A DNA stretch of 64,000 bases from Ilex aquifolium (lineage: Eukaryota; Streptophyta; Magnoliopsida; Aquifoliales; Aquifoliaceae), in contig OX637409.1 in NCBI GenBank assembly GCA_951799425.1, positions 15,479,460-15,543,459 on the forward strand, written 5' to 3'. The position numbers and the translations under genes are program-made. Positions within the stretch are counted from its first letter, which is position 1. Every line of letters begins with the position of its first letter. Shown in pieces: positions 35,825-45,775 of this stretch. The notes beneath the pieces are model-generated. The model was not told where the DNA came from. It ran no database searches and saw only the letters and a list, made by a program, of their open reading frames with translations.

Positions 35825-36902
35825 ATCTTTTTAATTGTAATTTTTTGTAAGGAATTTTTTGAGATGTAACTTTGACTTTGGCTAGGACCTTGTGCTACTT
35901 TGTGGTCTTCATCTTGTTTCTCCATTGCTATTTTACCATATTCATATATACCTCTGACTTTCGCTCGCATACTTACTTGTTTTGCTTTGTTTTTGTTTTA
36001 TGTTTTATACACATATCCTCCTTCCCCCTTTGCTTTGAGGGGTGCTGTGTACTTCTTGAAGCAAAATTACTAGATTTGAAGAGTACAGGAGACTTGGTGC
36101 TATGCTCAAAGGCTTCTCTTGAGCTTTTGAGCTCGGTAGCTGGTCTCTTAGGGATCCAGTCCCTATTCTTCTTTATTCTGAGCCGCTCCGCTTGGTATTC
36201 TGGACTGGTGTGCTCCTTCTGAGCTACATAGCTTCGAGTTTGCGAGCCTATGAGCTCTCGCTGAGCTATGAAGTTCGTCTTTTGAACCTAAAAGCTCTGC
36301 TGAGGTTTTTGGCTCTTTTGTCTGAACTTTAAAGGTTCTTTCTGAGCTTCATGGCTCTCTCATCTTGCTTTGAGGAGTGTTTTAGGCCTTCTTTAAGCAA
36401 GGCTATGAACTTTTACACGCCGTTAAGTTTCTTTGAGGAATCGAGGAATCCAGCAGGAACTCTTCCTCTCCAACGTGAGTAGGGCCCTTAGAATTGCCGG
36501 CCCTCAAGACTTGTTACACAAGTGCTCTTGTTTTTTACTGGGCTGAGCTCAAATATGGAGGACATGTTGCTTGGTGGGGTCAGAATTCTTGAGGCTGTTT
36601 TGAGTGCAAATAGGGAGTGATTTTGTACCAATTTCTTTTCCCGCGTTTTTCTCCCAATCGTTTTCCATAACCGCAACCACTTTCCATAACCGCATCCACT
36701 TTCCATAACCGCAACTACCTTTATTAATTAGGAAACTAAACAGGCGACTGCTTCCTCCTTTCTTGACTCTTGGTTTCCTGAAAAGCTCCCAACTTTTCCT
36801 AAGCTTCTTACCATCTGTTAAATTCCTCTTTCCTTTTCTTGCATGAAATATTCTTGCCTTTCTTCTTGATTTCTTGCGTCTTTTTCCTTACCAGCACTTC
36901 CG
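35825..36902. other. Spacer between antisense ORF sets; short tandem repeat
   Basis: 36040-36380 is unusually rich in GAGCT/AGCTC. At 36660-36715 the 19-bp unit TTTCCATAACCGCAACCAC occurs three times, just upstream of the second antisense ORF. No other feature was recognised. Confidence 0.6.
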
Positions 36903-37990
36903 ATGGCTGCTTCTGCTTCTTCTCTGTTCCAGGAACGCACCTCCTTTGGAATCGAATGGAAGTGGCACTGTCGCTACCTGTCTCCTTCAATACTTGGATC
37001 TACTGATTTGGTGGATATCAAGAAACGGTTTTTTCCTGATCTTGACTTGCCTTTGCGAGTCCCTACCCCCGACGAGCCCTGCAACTACCTCCCTCGAGGG
37101 GAAGTCTGCTTCTTTGAAGGTGCTCTGGACATGGGACTTCGCCTTCCCATTCATCCGGCCATTGGGCGAGTTCTTGCCTATTATGGTCTGTGTCCTTCTC
37201 GCCTTTCTCCACGAGGATGGGCTGCTATGGTAAGCTTTTTCTTGTTCTGCCGCCTACAGGCCCTTGGCAGGTTCCCCTTCGTTTCTGAGTTTCTATACTT
37301 CTTCGAGATTGAAGAAGATGATGCCTCCTGCTTCAGTTTCTTCCGTTGGAGGAATTTCAGTTTACGTCATTTGGTTCTAGATCTTCCCTCCAATCCTGAA
37401 GGGTGGTCTAAGCGTTTTTTCTTCGCCTCTGGAGAGTCCTGGAGGTCTCCTGAGGATTGCTGCCGTAAAGCTAGGATCCCTCGGTCCTGTAAGAGCTTCT
37501 CTCGCATTGGTAAGCTCAAGCCGAGCTCTTTTGAACACTTCCTTTTGAAGGTATGCTCTTACCATGTTTTCGTTGCGCAGGTCCACCTGATCTGGACGTG
37601 CCAGGGATGGTGAATATCAACGAGCTGCTGCTTGCTGAGTCCAAGACTTATTCTGAGCTGATGACGAGCGCAAACCTCTATCTTCTTGGGGTTGAGGCTA
37701 CTGAATTTGAGTTCTCTTCCGTCCCCTATTCTTCCTGGACCTCTTTCTCTGATTCTGATGGGGAAGGGGATTCTGACGAGGACGGGGGTGCTGGAGCTAG
37801 CTCAAAGAGGCGCAGGAGGGACGGCTCTTTTTCCCCTGATTCTCTATCCACTATCTTCCTCACCCCAGCAGGTCAAAAGCTCCTTGATTCGCTCCATAAG
37901 GCAGAGCAAGAGAGAGATGAGCTGAAGGAAGAGAATGCTCGCCTGGAGGAGGAAATGGCCGAGCTGAAGTCTCCGCTTAAGAAGAACTAA
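36903..37990 (+). CDS. Antisense additional ORF set 2 (Transposase_28-like paralogue)
   Basis: Starts MAASASSLFQERTSFG. It has the same architecture as set 1: PRGEVCFFEGALDMGLRLPI, GLCPSRLSPRGWAAMVSFFL, WSKRFFFASGESW, an acidic Ser-rich linker (DSDGEGDSDEDGG), a basic KRRRRD patch and a C-terminal coiled coil (AEQERDELKEENARLEEEMA). The spacing of V-C-F-F-x-x-A-x-D-x-G-L-R to the F-F-F-A block parallels set 1, so the two sets look like an old tandem duplication. A GT...AG stretch near 37551-37580 may be spliced. Role unknown; the basic patch and coiled coil suggest nucleic-acid or self association (inference). Confidence 0.65.
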
Positions 37991-38434
37991 GATCTTTGTT
38001 TCCTTATATCTTTCTTTCTTTTCTTGAATGATACCAGACTATGACTCTTTTTGTGTTTTTCCGAACGCTTGGTTACTTTGAATTCTAGATTTCTCACTCT
38101 TGAGTATGCATGTCCATATATGGGCTCTTGGTGTTTGAAACAGAAGATCATGTTTGCACCGACCTTAGTCCCTCACTAGTTCCAGAGATCTGACGTCAAA
38201 CATTGATGGAAAACAGAAGATCATGTTTGCACTGATCTCAATCCCCAGCTGACTTCGTAGGCGTTCTCTGTCGTGGGGGAAAGACCGTTGGTGTCTCCAA
38301 GAAGAGCTCAGCCTTGAATTTGACTGTTGGTGTCTCCAAGAAGAGCTCAGTCTTAAACTTTTTCAGCCTCGAGGCTTACACGAGCTGAGGGGCTGCAGGA
38401 CTCATCTTGCTTTTTACAAGCTTGGAAGCTTATC

Positions 38435-38812
38435 ATTTGTTTATAAGCTGAAGAGCTCATCTTGCATGTATAAGCTTTCAAGCTCATCCTTGTTTATGAG
38501 CTGAAGAGCTCATCTTTGTTTATGAGCTGAAGAGCTCATCTACGTTTATAAGCTTGGAAGCTTATCATTTGTTTATGGGCTGAAGAGCTCATCTCTCATT
38601 TTTAAGCTTTGAGGCTTATCGAGTTTTTATGAGCTGAAGAGCTCATCTTTCATTTATAAGCTTTGAAGCTTATCGAGTATTTATGAGCTGAAGAGCTCAT
38701 CTTTCATTTATAAGTTTTGAAGCTTATCGAGTATTTATGAGCTGAAGAGCTCATCTTTCATTTATAAGCTTTGAAGCTTATCGAGTATTTATGAGCTGAA
38801 GAGCTCATGCCT
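38435..38812 (+). repeat. 54-bp minisatellite with palindromic units
   Basis: The unit combines GAGCTGAAGAGCTCATCTTT and TTTATAAGCTTTGAAGCTTA. It is repeated about seven times, the last three or four copies being nearly identical with a 54-bp period. Each unit has two small palindromes (AAGAGCTC-type and AAGCTTtgAAGCTT). It separates the integrase 3' end from antisense ORF set 2. Confidence 0.88.
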
Positions 38813-38889
38813 TTACTTTGGAAGCCATTGAAGGATGAATAAAAGACTTACTCATTCTTATTTAAAAATAGCTCTATTACAAATAACAC

Positions 38890-40086
38890 TTACTGAAAAA
38901 ATTTCTTAAGGTGCTCGGCATTCCACGAGTGAGGTAGGATCTTTCCCTCCTCTGTTTGCAATTCGTAATTCCCTGGTCGGATTACCCTTGACACGATATA
39001 GGGCCCTTCCCAGTTGGGCCCCAATTTTCCGTGCGTGGGATCCTTCCTTGCAAGCAGAAGTCTCCTAAGTAACAAGTCTCCAGCCTTGAAGCTTCGGTGC
39101 CTTACCTTCCAGTCGTAATACCTTGCAGTTTTCCTTTGGTAAATGCGGACAAGATGCAGAGCTCTGTCCCTTTTTTCATCCAAGAGATCGAGGTTTAATA
39201 GGAGAGATTCATCATTGTGCTCGGCATCTGCAAATTCCACCCTTGGTGATTGGAGCCCTATCTCCACAGGGGCTACTGCCTCGGTTCCAAAGGCCAGAGC
39301 GAAGGGCGTTTCCTGAGTTACAGATCTGACGGTGGTCCGGTAGGCCCACAATACCTCAGGGATGTATTCCACCCACTTGCCTTTCAAGTTTTCTAGTTTG
39401 GTCTTCAAGGCTGACTTTATGGTTCTGATTGTGACCTCTGCCTGCCCATTGGATTGGGGATGCGCTGGAGCTGAGAAATAGTTCTTGATCCCAAGCTCTG
39501 CACAAAAGCTTTTGAATTTCGTATTGTCGAACTGCTTTCCGTTGTCAGACACGACCGCTCTGGGAACCCCAAACTTGCAAACTATCGATTTCCAAACGAA
39601 GTTTTGAACTTTTTGCTCAGTGATTGTTGCCAAAGGTTCGACCTCTGCCCATTTGGTGAAGTAATCCACTCCTATGATGGCAAACTTGCACTGTCCCACA
39701 CCGGTGGGGAGGGGTCCCAGAATGTCCAAACCCCACTGCTGAAAAGGCCATGGGCTTACCACCGAGGTTAGGAGCTCGGGAGGACAGTGGGACGCATTGT
39801 CATGCTCCTGGCAAGTCTTGCATTTTCTTACTAAGTCGGTGGCACTTTTGAGCATGGTGGGCCAAAAATACCCTTGCCTTAGTACTTTTCCTGCCAAGGC
39901 CCGAGCCCCTATGTGATTGCCGCATATGCCTTCGTGCACCTTTCTGAGTATATAATTGGCATCCTCATCTCCCACACACTTAAGGAGAGGTGTTGAGAAT
40001 CCACGCTTGTACAGACCTCCTTGCATCAAGGAAAATCTGGCCGACCTTGCCCTTAGCTTGGATGCTTCCTTAGCGTTACTTGGCAA
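38890..40086 (-). CDS. Integrase region of the 13 kb Ty3 element
   Basis: 398 residues on the minus strand. The N-terminal HHCC zinc site (VHEGICGNHIG...CKTCQEH) is followed by the catalytic core: D in WGLDILGPLP, D in VVSDNGKQFD, E in SNGQAEVTIRTIK. The C-terminal region KAGDLLLRR...KLGPNWEGPYIV is the usual GPY/F module. There is no chromodomain, which excludes the chromovirus branch. It works as the DNA-joining enzyme of the element. Confidence 0.9.
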   Translation of the reverse strand: MPSNAKEASKLRARSARFSLMQGGLYKRGFSTPLLKCVGDEDANYILRKVHEGICGNHIGARALAGKVLRQGYFWPTMLKSATDLVRKCKTCQEHDNASHCPPELLTSVVSPWPFQQWGLDILGPLPTGVGQCKFAIIGVDYFTKWAEVEPLATITEQKVQNFVWKSIVCKFGVPRAVVSDNGKQFDNTKFKSFCAELGIKNYFSAPAHPQSNGQAEVTIRTIKSALKTKLENLKGKWVEYIPEVLWAYRTTVRSVTQETPFALAFGTEAVAPVEIGLQSPRVEFADAEHNDESLLLNLDLLDEKRDRALHLVRIYQRKTARYYDWKVRHRSFKAGDLLLRRLLLARKDPTHGKLGPNWEGPYIVSRVIRPGNYELQTEEGKILPHSWNAEHLKKFFQ

Positions 40087-40296
40087 AGTCCCATTCTACA
40101 GGTACCCTATGATGGGGTCCATCCAGCTTGGCTGAGCTTCGACTGATAGCATGTCCTCTTCTTCGATACTGACTGAAGGCTCTGGGAGGTGCTCCACTGG
40201 TATTAGTCTATCCAAGTCTTCTTGCGAGGCAGTTGCTAACCTCGCCAACGCATCTGCTCGTGAATTTTCTGCTCTGGGCACATGTCTGACCTTAAC

Positions 40297-42198
40297 CTAC
40301 ACAAATTTTTTCATTATTTCTCGTACCTTTTTGAGGTAAAGGACCATCTTTTCGCTTCTTGCTTCGTAGGCTTCTTCTATCTGTTTTACCACCAGTTGAG
40401 AGTCGCTGCAGATTTCCAGCTGCTCTGCTTCCATAGAACAAGCAAAATTAAGCCCAGCGATGACAGCTTCATACTCTGCCTCGTTATTTGAAGCTTTGAA
40501 CCCAAATCTGAGGGCATATTCGACGTCTATTCCTTCTGGGGAGGTCAGGATCATTCCTGCACCGCTTCCCTGAGCATTGGCAGCTCCATCTACTGAAAGC
40601 TTCCATATAGGGAGGTCTGGTATTAAATCTGTGGTTTCCATAGGCGCTGCTGCTATGAACTCTGCGATAAAATCCGCCAAAATTTGCCCTTTGATGGCAG
40701 TTCTTGGCTTATATCTGATATCAAACTCACTGAGCTTTATGGCCCATTTAACCAACCTCCCTGAAGACTCTGGCTTATGCAATACTTGTTTCAACGGCTG
40801 ATCTGTTGGGACTTCGATAGTATGAGCCTGGAAATAAGGTCTAAGTCTTCTAGCTGTTGTAACCAGGGCTAGAACAAGTTTTTTCATTTTTGGATATCTC
40901 TCTTCTGCCCCCCTCAGAGCTCTGCTACAGTAATAGACTGGTTGCTGAGCTCTATCTCGCTCCCTAACCAGCGCTGCGCTTGTCGAAAAATTTGAAACCG
41001 CTAGGTAGAGGGTGAGGACTTCCCCTTCTAAAGGGCTTACCAAAACGGGGGAAGAGCTCATATAGCTTTTTAGGGCTTCGAATGCTTCTTCGCACTTTGA
41101 GTCCCACTGGAATGCCTTCTTCAAGATCTGAAAAAATGGCTGGCATTTATCGCTTGACCTAGACACGAAACGGCTCAGGGCAGCTATCCTGCCTGTCAGG
41201 CGTTGCACTTCCCTTGTGTTGGATGGTGATTGCATCTCCATCATTGCCCTAACATTCTCTGGATTAGCTTCAATCCCTCTGCTGCTAACAATAAAACCCA
41301 GGAATTTCCCTGCCGAGACCCCAAATGCGCATTTCGCAGGGTTGAGCTTCATTCTGTACTCCTTTAAGATTCGGAACGACTCTGCTAAGTGCTCGATGTG
41401 GAGCTCTGCTTTTAATGACTTTACTAGCATATCATCGATGTAAACTTCCATGGATGCTCCTATCTGTTTTTGGAACATCCTATTTACCAACCTTTGGTAA
41501 GTAGCTCCAGCGTTCTTCAACCCGAAGGGCATGACCTGGTAACAGTATGTTCCCTGTTCAGTTACGAAGGAAGTCTTCTCCTGATCGCTGGGATCCATCC
41601 TGATCTGGTTGTATCCTGAGAAGGCATCCATGAAGCTAAGGAGCTCATGCCCGGCTGTGGCGTCCACTATTAGGTCAATCCGAGGTAACGGAAAGCTATC
41701 CTTGGGGCATGCTCGGTTGAGATCAGTAAAGTCAATGCACAATCGCCATTTGCCATTAGTTTTCTTAACGAGAACCACATTCGCCAACCAGGTAGGGTAG
41801 TCAACTTCCCTGATGGCCTTGGCATGGAGGAGTTTGCTGACCTCCTCATTAATTGCCTTTTGTCTTTCTGAGGCAAAACTCCTCCTCTTTTGTTTGACTG
41901 GTTTGCAAGCTGGATTCACGCTTAGCTTATGGGTAATAACCGAAGGATCAATTCCCTCCATGTCTTCCTGCTTCCAAGCAAACACTCCTGCATTCTCTTT
42001 TAGGAACTGGATGAGGAGACCTTTGAGCTCTGCGTTTAGTCTGGAACCCACATAAACAAGGTGTTCTGGCTTTTCATCAAGCTGAACTGGTTCCAGCTCT
42101 TCCGATGGCATTGGTCTTGTCTCCATTTCATCTCTCATGTCGAGTTCATCCAGTTGGATGTTCTCAACCTCCTTCTTTTCACAGATGCCATATAGCAT
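40297..42198 (-). CDS. Reverse transcriptase-RNase H region of the 13 kb Ty3 element
   Basis: 633 residues. The RT fingers/palm contains WRLCIDFTDLNRACPKDSFP, LLSFMDAFSGYNQIRM, CYQVMPFGLKNAGATYQRL and the catalytic YIDDMLVKS. Connection and RNase H follow (FSTSAALVRERDRAQQPVYY, ILADFIAEF). A second RNase H-like part, LSVDGAANAQGSGAGMI with NNEAEYEAVIAGL, is the 'archaeal-type' RNase H (aRH) that marks the Tat lineage. It sits between gag-protease and integrase, as expected. Confidence 0.92.
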   Translation of the reverse strand: MLYGICEKKEVENIQLDELDMRDEMETRPMPSEELEPVQLDEKPEHLVYVGSRLNAELKGLLIQFLKENAGVFAWKQEDMEGIDPSVITHKLSVNPACKPVKQKRRSFASERQKAINEEVSKLLHAKAIREVDYPTWLANVVLVKKTNGKWRLCIDFTDLNRACPKDSFPLPRIDLIVDATAGHELLSFMDAFSGYNQIRMDPSDQEKTSFVTEQGTYCYQVMPFGLKNAGATYQRLVNRMFQKQIGASMEVYIDDMLVKSLKAELHIEHLAESFRILKEYRMKLNPAKCAFGVSAGKFLGFIVSSRGIEANPENVRAMMEMQSPSNTREVQRLTGRIAALSRFVSRSSDKCQPFFQILKKAFQWDSKCEEAFEALKSYMSSSPVLVSPLEGEVLTLYLAVSNFSTSAALVRERDRAQQPVYYCSRALRGAEERYPKMKKLVLALVTTARRLRPYFQAHTIEVPTDQPLKQVLHKPESSGRLVKWAIKLSEFDIRYKPRTAIKGQILADFIAEFIAAAPMETTDLIPDLPIWKLSVDGAANAQGSGAGMILTSPEGIDVEYALRFGFKASNNEAEYEAVIAGLNFACSMEAEQLEICSDSQLVVKQIEEAYEARSEKMVLYLKKVREIMKKFV

Positions 42199-43127
42199 TC
42201 CCTTGCTACCCGCTGGTCTCCTCGGACTACTCCGATTCCATTATCTGTAGGGAATTTCACGACTAAATGGTAGGCAGACGGGATTGCCTTCATGGAGTTA
42301 AGGGATGGCCTCCCAAGTAAGATGTTGTATGCAGAGGGTGCATCGACCACTAGGAACTTTACGGTGGTAGTGGCCTGGCAAGGTGGGTCCCCTAAGGTGA
42401 GCACGAGCTGGATCGAGCCTAGGGGGAGCACCCTTTCTCCGGAGAATCCCAGCAAGTGAGTGCTTACTGGCTCAAGTCTTTCCCTTCCTATATCCATCTT
42501 GTCAAACGCAGGTGCGAAAATGATATCTGCCGAGCTCCCATTATCGATTAGAACACGATGAACAGTTCTATTAGCCACCACTGCTCGCACCACCAATGGG
42601 TCATCATGAGGGTACTGGCATCCCTCCAAATCAGCATCCGAAAAAGTGATAGCCGTATCTACGCGTGGTGCTTTGGATACAGCGTGCACTTCGAGAGCTT
42701 CTTCGGCTCTGATCCGGCGGAGGTGTGCTTTCCTGGCCGAGCTAGATTCTCCGCCTCCTGCGAACCCTCCTGATATTACTCTGATCTCCCCTAGAGGCTG
42801 CTGGTGCGGTGCCGGTGCCTGCTGTCGGGGTGGTGGAGGTGGAAGAGCTCGGTTCTGGTTGTCATTGGCTACAAAACGACGTAACTGACCTCGTTGGATC
42901 AAAAACTCGATCTCCTTCTTTAATTGAATGCAGTTATCAGTGTGGTGACCATGGTCTCTATGGTAATCGCAATACTTGGTGGGGTCTCTTTTGGCTGGAT
43001 CTGCCTTCATCCGAGGTGGCCATCTTAAGAACTTCTCGTTTTGGACCTCGTACAGAACTTGCGACACAGCGGCGGTGAGTGGGGTGAATCGCTGGGGTCC
43101 ATATCTGGGCTGCAGTTCAGGCTGCAT
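42135..43127 (-). CDS. Gag C-part and protease of the 13 kb Ty3 element
   Basis: 330 residues. A zinc-knuckle-like CDYHRDHGHHTDNC is near the N-terminus, followed by Pro-rich linker. The pepsin-like protease has catalytic D in VLIDNGSSADIIF and the C-terminal YNILLGRPSLN block. It overlaps the RT frame at its 3' end and the gag frame at its 5' end. Confidence 0.88.
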   Translation of the reverse strand: MQPELQPRYGPQRFTPLTAAVSQVLYEVQNEKFLRWPPRMKADPAKRDPTKYCDYHRDHGHHTDNCIQLKKEIEFLIQRGQLRRFVANDNQNRALPPPPPRQQAPAPHQQPLGEIRVISGGFAGGGESSSARKAHLRRIRAEEALEVHAVSKAPRVDTAITFSDADLEGCQYPHDDPLVVRAVVANRTVHRVLIDNGSSADIIFAPAFDKMDIGRERLEPVSTHLLGFSGERVLPLGSIQLVLTLGDPPCQATTTVKFLVVDAPSAYNILLGRPSLNSMKAIPSAYHLVVKFPTDNGIGVVRGDQRVARECYMASVKRRRLRTSNWMNST

Positions 43128-44365
43128 GGGGCCCAGGCGGTCTCTGACATTTCCTCTTCTCTTTGGCGAGCAGTCCCTATCTCTTCTGGGAGACCTCTCT
43201 CGCCCTTTTTCCTTCTTGGGACTCCTGTCTCTTCTCTTCTCTTCTCTTCTTTTTCCTTCTCCTTTCGTGAGGATGTTCCTCCTACTTTAGAAAGGAGTGC
43301 CTCTTCACCATTTATATACTTCTCTACCTTGGCTAACACCTCAGCCATGCTTGCCTGAGGGTTCTTTGATATAGAGAACATCAAGTCCTTTGACTGCACT
43401 CCCAGTCCTGCAATGAAAGCAGTTATGGCGAATTTTTCGTCTGGGACGTCTACCTTCAATGTCTCCGAGTTAAACCTTTGGACATAAGACCTCAGGTTCT
43501 CTTGGGGTCCCTGTTTCACGTTCAGCAGGTGGTAGCTTGGCTTTCTGTATATCCGGGCTCCTATAAAGTGGGATACGAAAGCTATGGAGAGCTCTTTAAA
43601 GGATGAGATCGAGGCTGGTGGGAGCCTGTGAAACCAGGCTAAGGCAGAGCCTTTTAATGTGATGGCAAAAGCTCTGCAACGCACGGGATCCTGGTATCCA
43701 TGTAACTCCATCTGGTTTTTGTAAGTGTTGAGGTGATCTACGGGATCTTTCGTCCCATCAAAGACCTCTACTTGTGGCATCCTGGATTTTGGTGGAAGGG
43801 GAAAGTGTAGCACTCCAGTGGTAAATGGGGACTCGGTTTGCTGCACTAGGACGTCCATTGTAACCGGAGCCTTGTTCCTTACAGCCTCCTTCATGTGGCT
43901 GAGCTCTTCCTGGATGTCTTTGAAGCGTTGCTCCCAGTGTTGTTCTCTCCTGTGTTGCGGGTGAGGGGGGATATCGTCCCTCTCACCCCCATCGTTCTAA
44001 TTTTGTACCTCGTCGTTTTGGCCATTCCTAGGGGGTATATAGGGAATATTTCCCCGGGTCCGGCTGGCTTCTCCTCCTTCACTGACCTCTCTAAAGGGGT
44101 CCCAGTGTCGTTGTTCCCTATGAGGGGGATCATTCTGGCCTTCTTGGGCCGGTCGTACCTCCTGTGGGCGCTGTATGAGCCTTGATAGCTCTTCATTCTC
44201 CCTTAGTAAACGTTGGTTGACGAGGCGAAGGGCCTCCAACTCGTTATTAATGGGGGAATGCGCCTCCTGGATGTTTCCGGGTTGTCTGCCGTTGGTGGCT
44301 TCCTGTTGATGTTGCATTCGTGGTAAGTTGGTTTGACTTTTGCTCATATTTCGAGTCGTTACCAT
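43025..44365 (-). CDS. Gag region of the 13 kb Ty3 element
   Basis: Two adjoining open stretches on the minus strand. The N-part (44365-43997) starts MVTTRNMSKSQTNL and contains a short coiled coil (LEALRLVNQRLLRENEELSR). The core (43894-43025) has KDPVDHLNTYKNQMEL, AFAITLKGSALAWFHRLPP and LRSYVQRFNSETLKV, the Retrotrans_gag family pattern. A Lys/Glu/Arg-rich tail follows. It lies directly downstream of the primer site. Confidence 0.85.
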
Positions 44366-44397
44366 CAGTCACTGAGAAACCAGTTTATTTGCAACAG

Positions 44398-45120
44398 GAA
44401 CAGTCGTTCCCACAGACGGCGCCAAACTGATGGTGTAAACCTGTGCGAATGAGCTATGGGATTGGATTATGTGGTATGAACAATCTGTGTGGGGTTTGAT
44501 GTGGCATCTGAGCTACAAGGCTCGTGTATCTATGGACGAGTGCTCTAATTAACCGATGTGTAGTGCGTGTGAGACAGTAGAAGTATAGTGGTTCACCGGC
44601 TAACGAGCTCGGCTAGTCCACTCTCTAATGGAGGCTCTTGCTCCTTTTTCTTTATTGATGAATCGAACGTGTTACAGTAGAATACTCGGGCTCTCCTTTA
44701 ATGGAGGTTATCCCTCCCTTTTTATAGCCTCATGCTTACCTCTAATTCGGAATTATCCTACATTGAAGGGATTGCTCTCTATCTTCATCTGTAATCTCGG
44801 AGTTACCTAGACTTCCTATAGCTGGCTCTAAATGGCTTGGTTTTTGCCTTTTATCATGGGATCCTCTCCTTGATTGTAGGAGAGGATCCTTGCTGGTAAT
44901 GTGTTATGCGCCTTGGGTTAGCTGAATTCCCTTTATGAATATATCTGCTGTTGACTTGCTGTCCTCTTAACATTTATCGCCTTATGTCTTCAGCTGGGAG
45001 TACAAGTGTTGACTGGTCGAGCTCAGATCGTGGCTGGGTGAGCTCGGTTTATGTTCCCTGTCTTCCAGAGCTGAGCTCTTTTCCTGAGCTCGTGTCTGAG
45101 GTTTATTTTAAGTATCATCA
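44398..45120 (-). repeat. 5' LTR and primer site of the 13 kb Ty3 element
   Basis: LTR 44428-45120. The minus strand just inside reads GTTTGGCGCCGTCTGTGGGA, the standard Tat/Athila-type primer region (complementary to a tRNA 3' end, probably tRNA-Asp). Compared with the other LTR it has about 8 differences. Confidence 0.9.
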
Positions 45121-45281
45121 AAGTCTAATTTTTAAGTCCATATCCAAACTTTTTTAACGCAAAAATGGACAGAGTTAGCCCTAGGTACACATTGATACGA
45201 ATTTATATTTTTTAGGGTGTAAATTGATTTTTTTAAACTTTGAGGATACAAATTAAGATGTGAGTGATCTTTCGGGGTGCA
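45121..45281. repeat. Right parts of the split MITE and hairpin arm A'
   Basis: 45121-45145 completes the MITE begun at 31733. 45180-45281 is the reverse complement of arm A at 31034-31140 (TATTGATACG, TTTAGGGTGTAAATT, ACTTTGAGG...CAAATTAAGA). Confidence 0.7.
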
Positions 45282-45770
45282 ATAGTAATTAACTTAGTAT
45301 TAAGCATATTATAATCACCTGAAATTCAAAAAAAAAATTCTTATTATCAAACTCCAAAAAATATGTCAGCAATCTGTCTAATTCCGCTTTTCATCTAATT
45401 GATCATAGCATTTACATCTGAGTGGTTTGGTTTCATCCTCTCGTTTCTATTATCTCTGATCATAGATATGTATTGATCTGGTTTTCCAAGAATTAATTCG
45501 TTTTTGTTTGATATTGATTGCAAGGTTTATTAAATTTGCTTAGGTATCTGGAATTTGGTAAGTTGGACTTTTTGTGGTTTTTTTTCTTGGGGAGCTTATA
45601 TTGAATATTATTGGTTATTATCCTGCAATTAATGGGTATGGAAGAGAAAGAGATGGGGTATAGGGTTGAATTGTTTATCTAGTAAGGTCTTCTTCCTTGT
45701 GAATTTTGCAACATCCTATAATTTTTTTTTTTTTTTTTTTTTGTGTCCAGACATTCAGATATGGGTAGTC
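45282..45770. other. Intergenic DNA between two LTR elements
   Basis: AT-rich with a T run at 45722-45742. No gene was recognised; the ORF at 45666 runs into the LTR and is a chance frame. Confidence 0.5.
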
Positions 45771-45775
45771 ATTAC

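Larger units (their letters stand above)
31855..45120 (-). mobile_element. Tat-type Ty3/gypsy LTR element, 13,266 bp
   Basis: Two 693-bp LTRs (31855-32547 and 44428-45120), TGATGG to ATCATCA on the plus strand, are flanked by perfect AAGTC duplications (31850-31854 and 45121-45125). On the minus strand: 5' LTR, primer site (GTTTGGCGCCGTC, 44398-44427), gag, protease, RT-RNase H, integrase, then a 6 kb 3' region with two antisense ORF sets, polypurine tract (GGGCTGGGGGGCAAC) and 3' LTR. The order RT-RH-IN places it in Ty3/gypsy; the long 3' region with antisense ORFs fits the Tat lineage. The LTRs differ at about 8 of 693 positions (about 1.15%), so the insertion is recent. The long coding frames look largely open, with a few interruptions. 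Confidence 0.93.

Noticed and set aside
38435-38812. Possible CRISPR-like array
   Set aside because: Tandem minisatellite without variable spacers; plant nuclear DNA.
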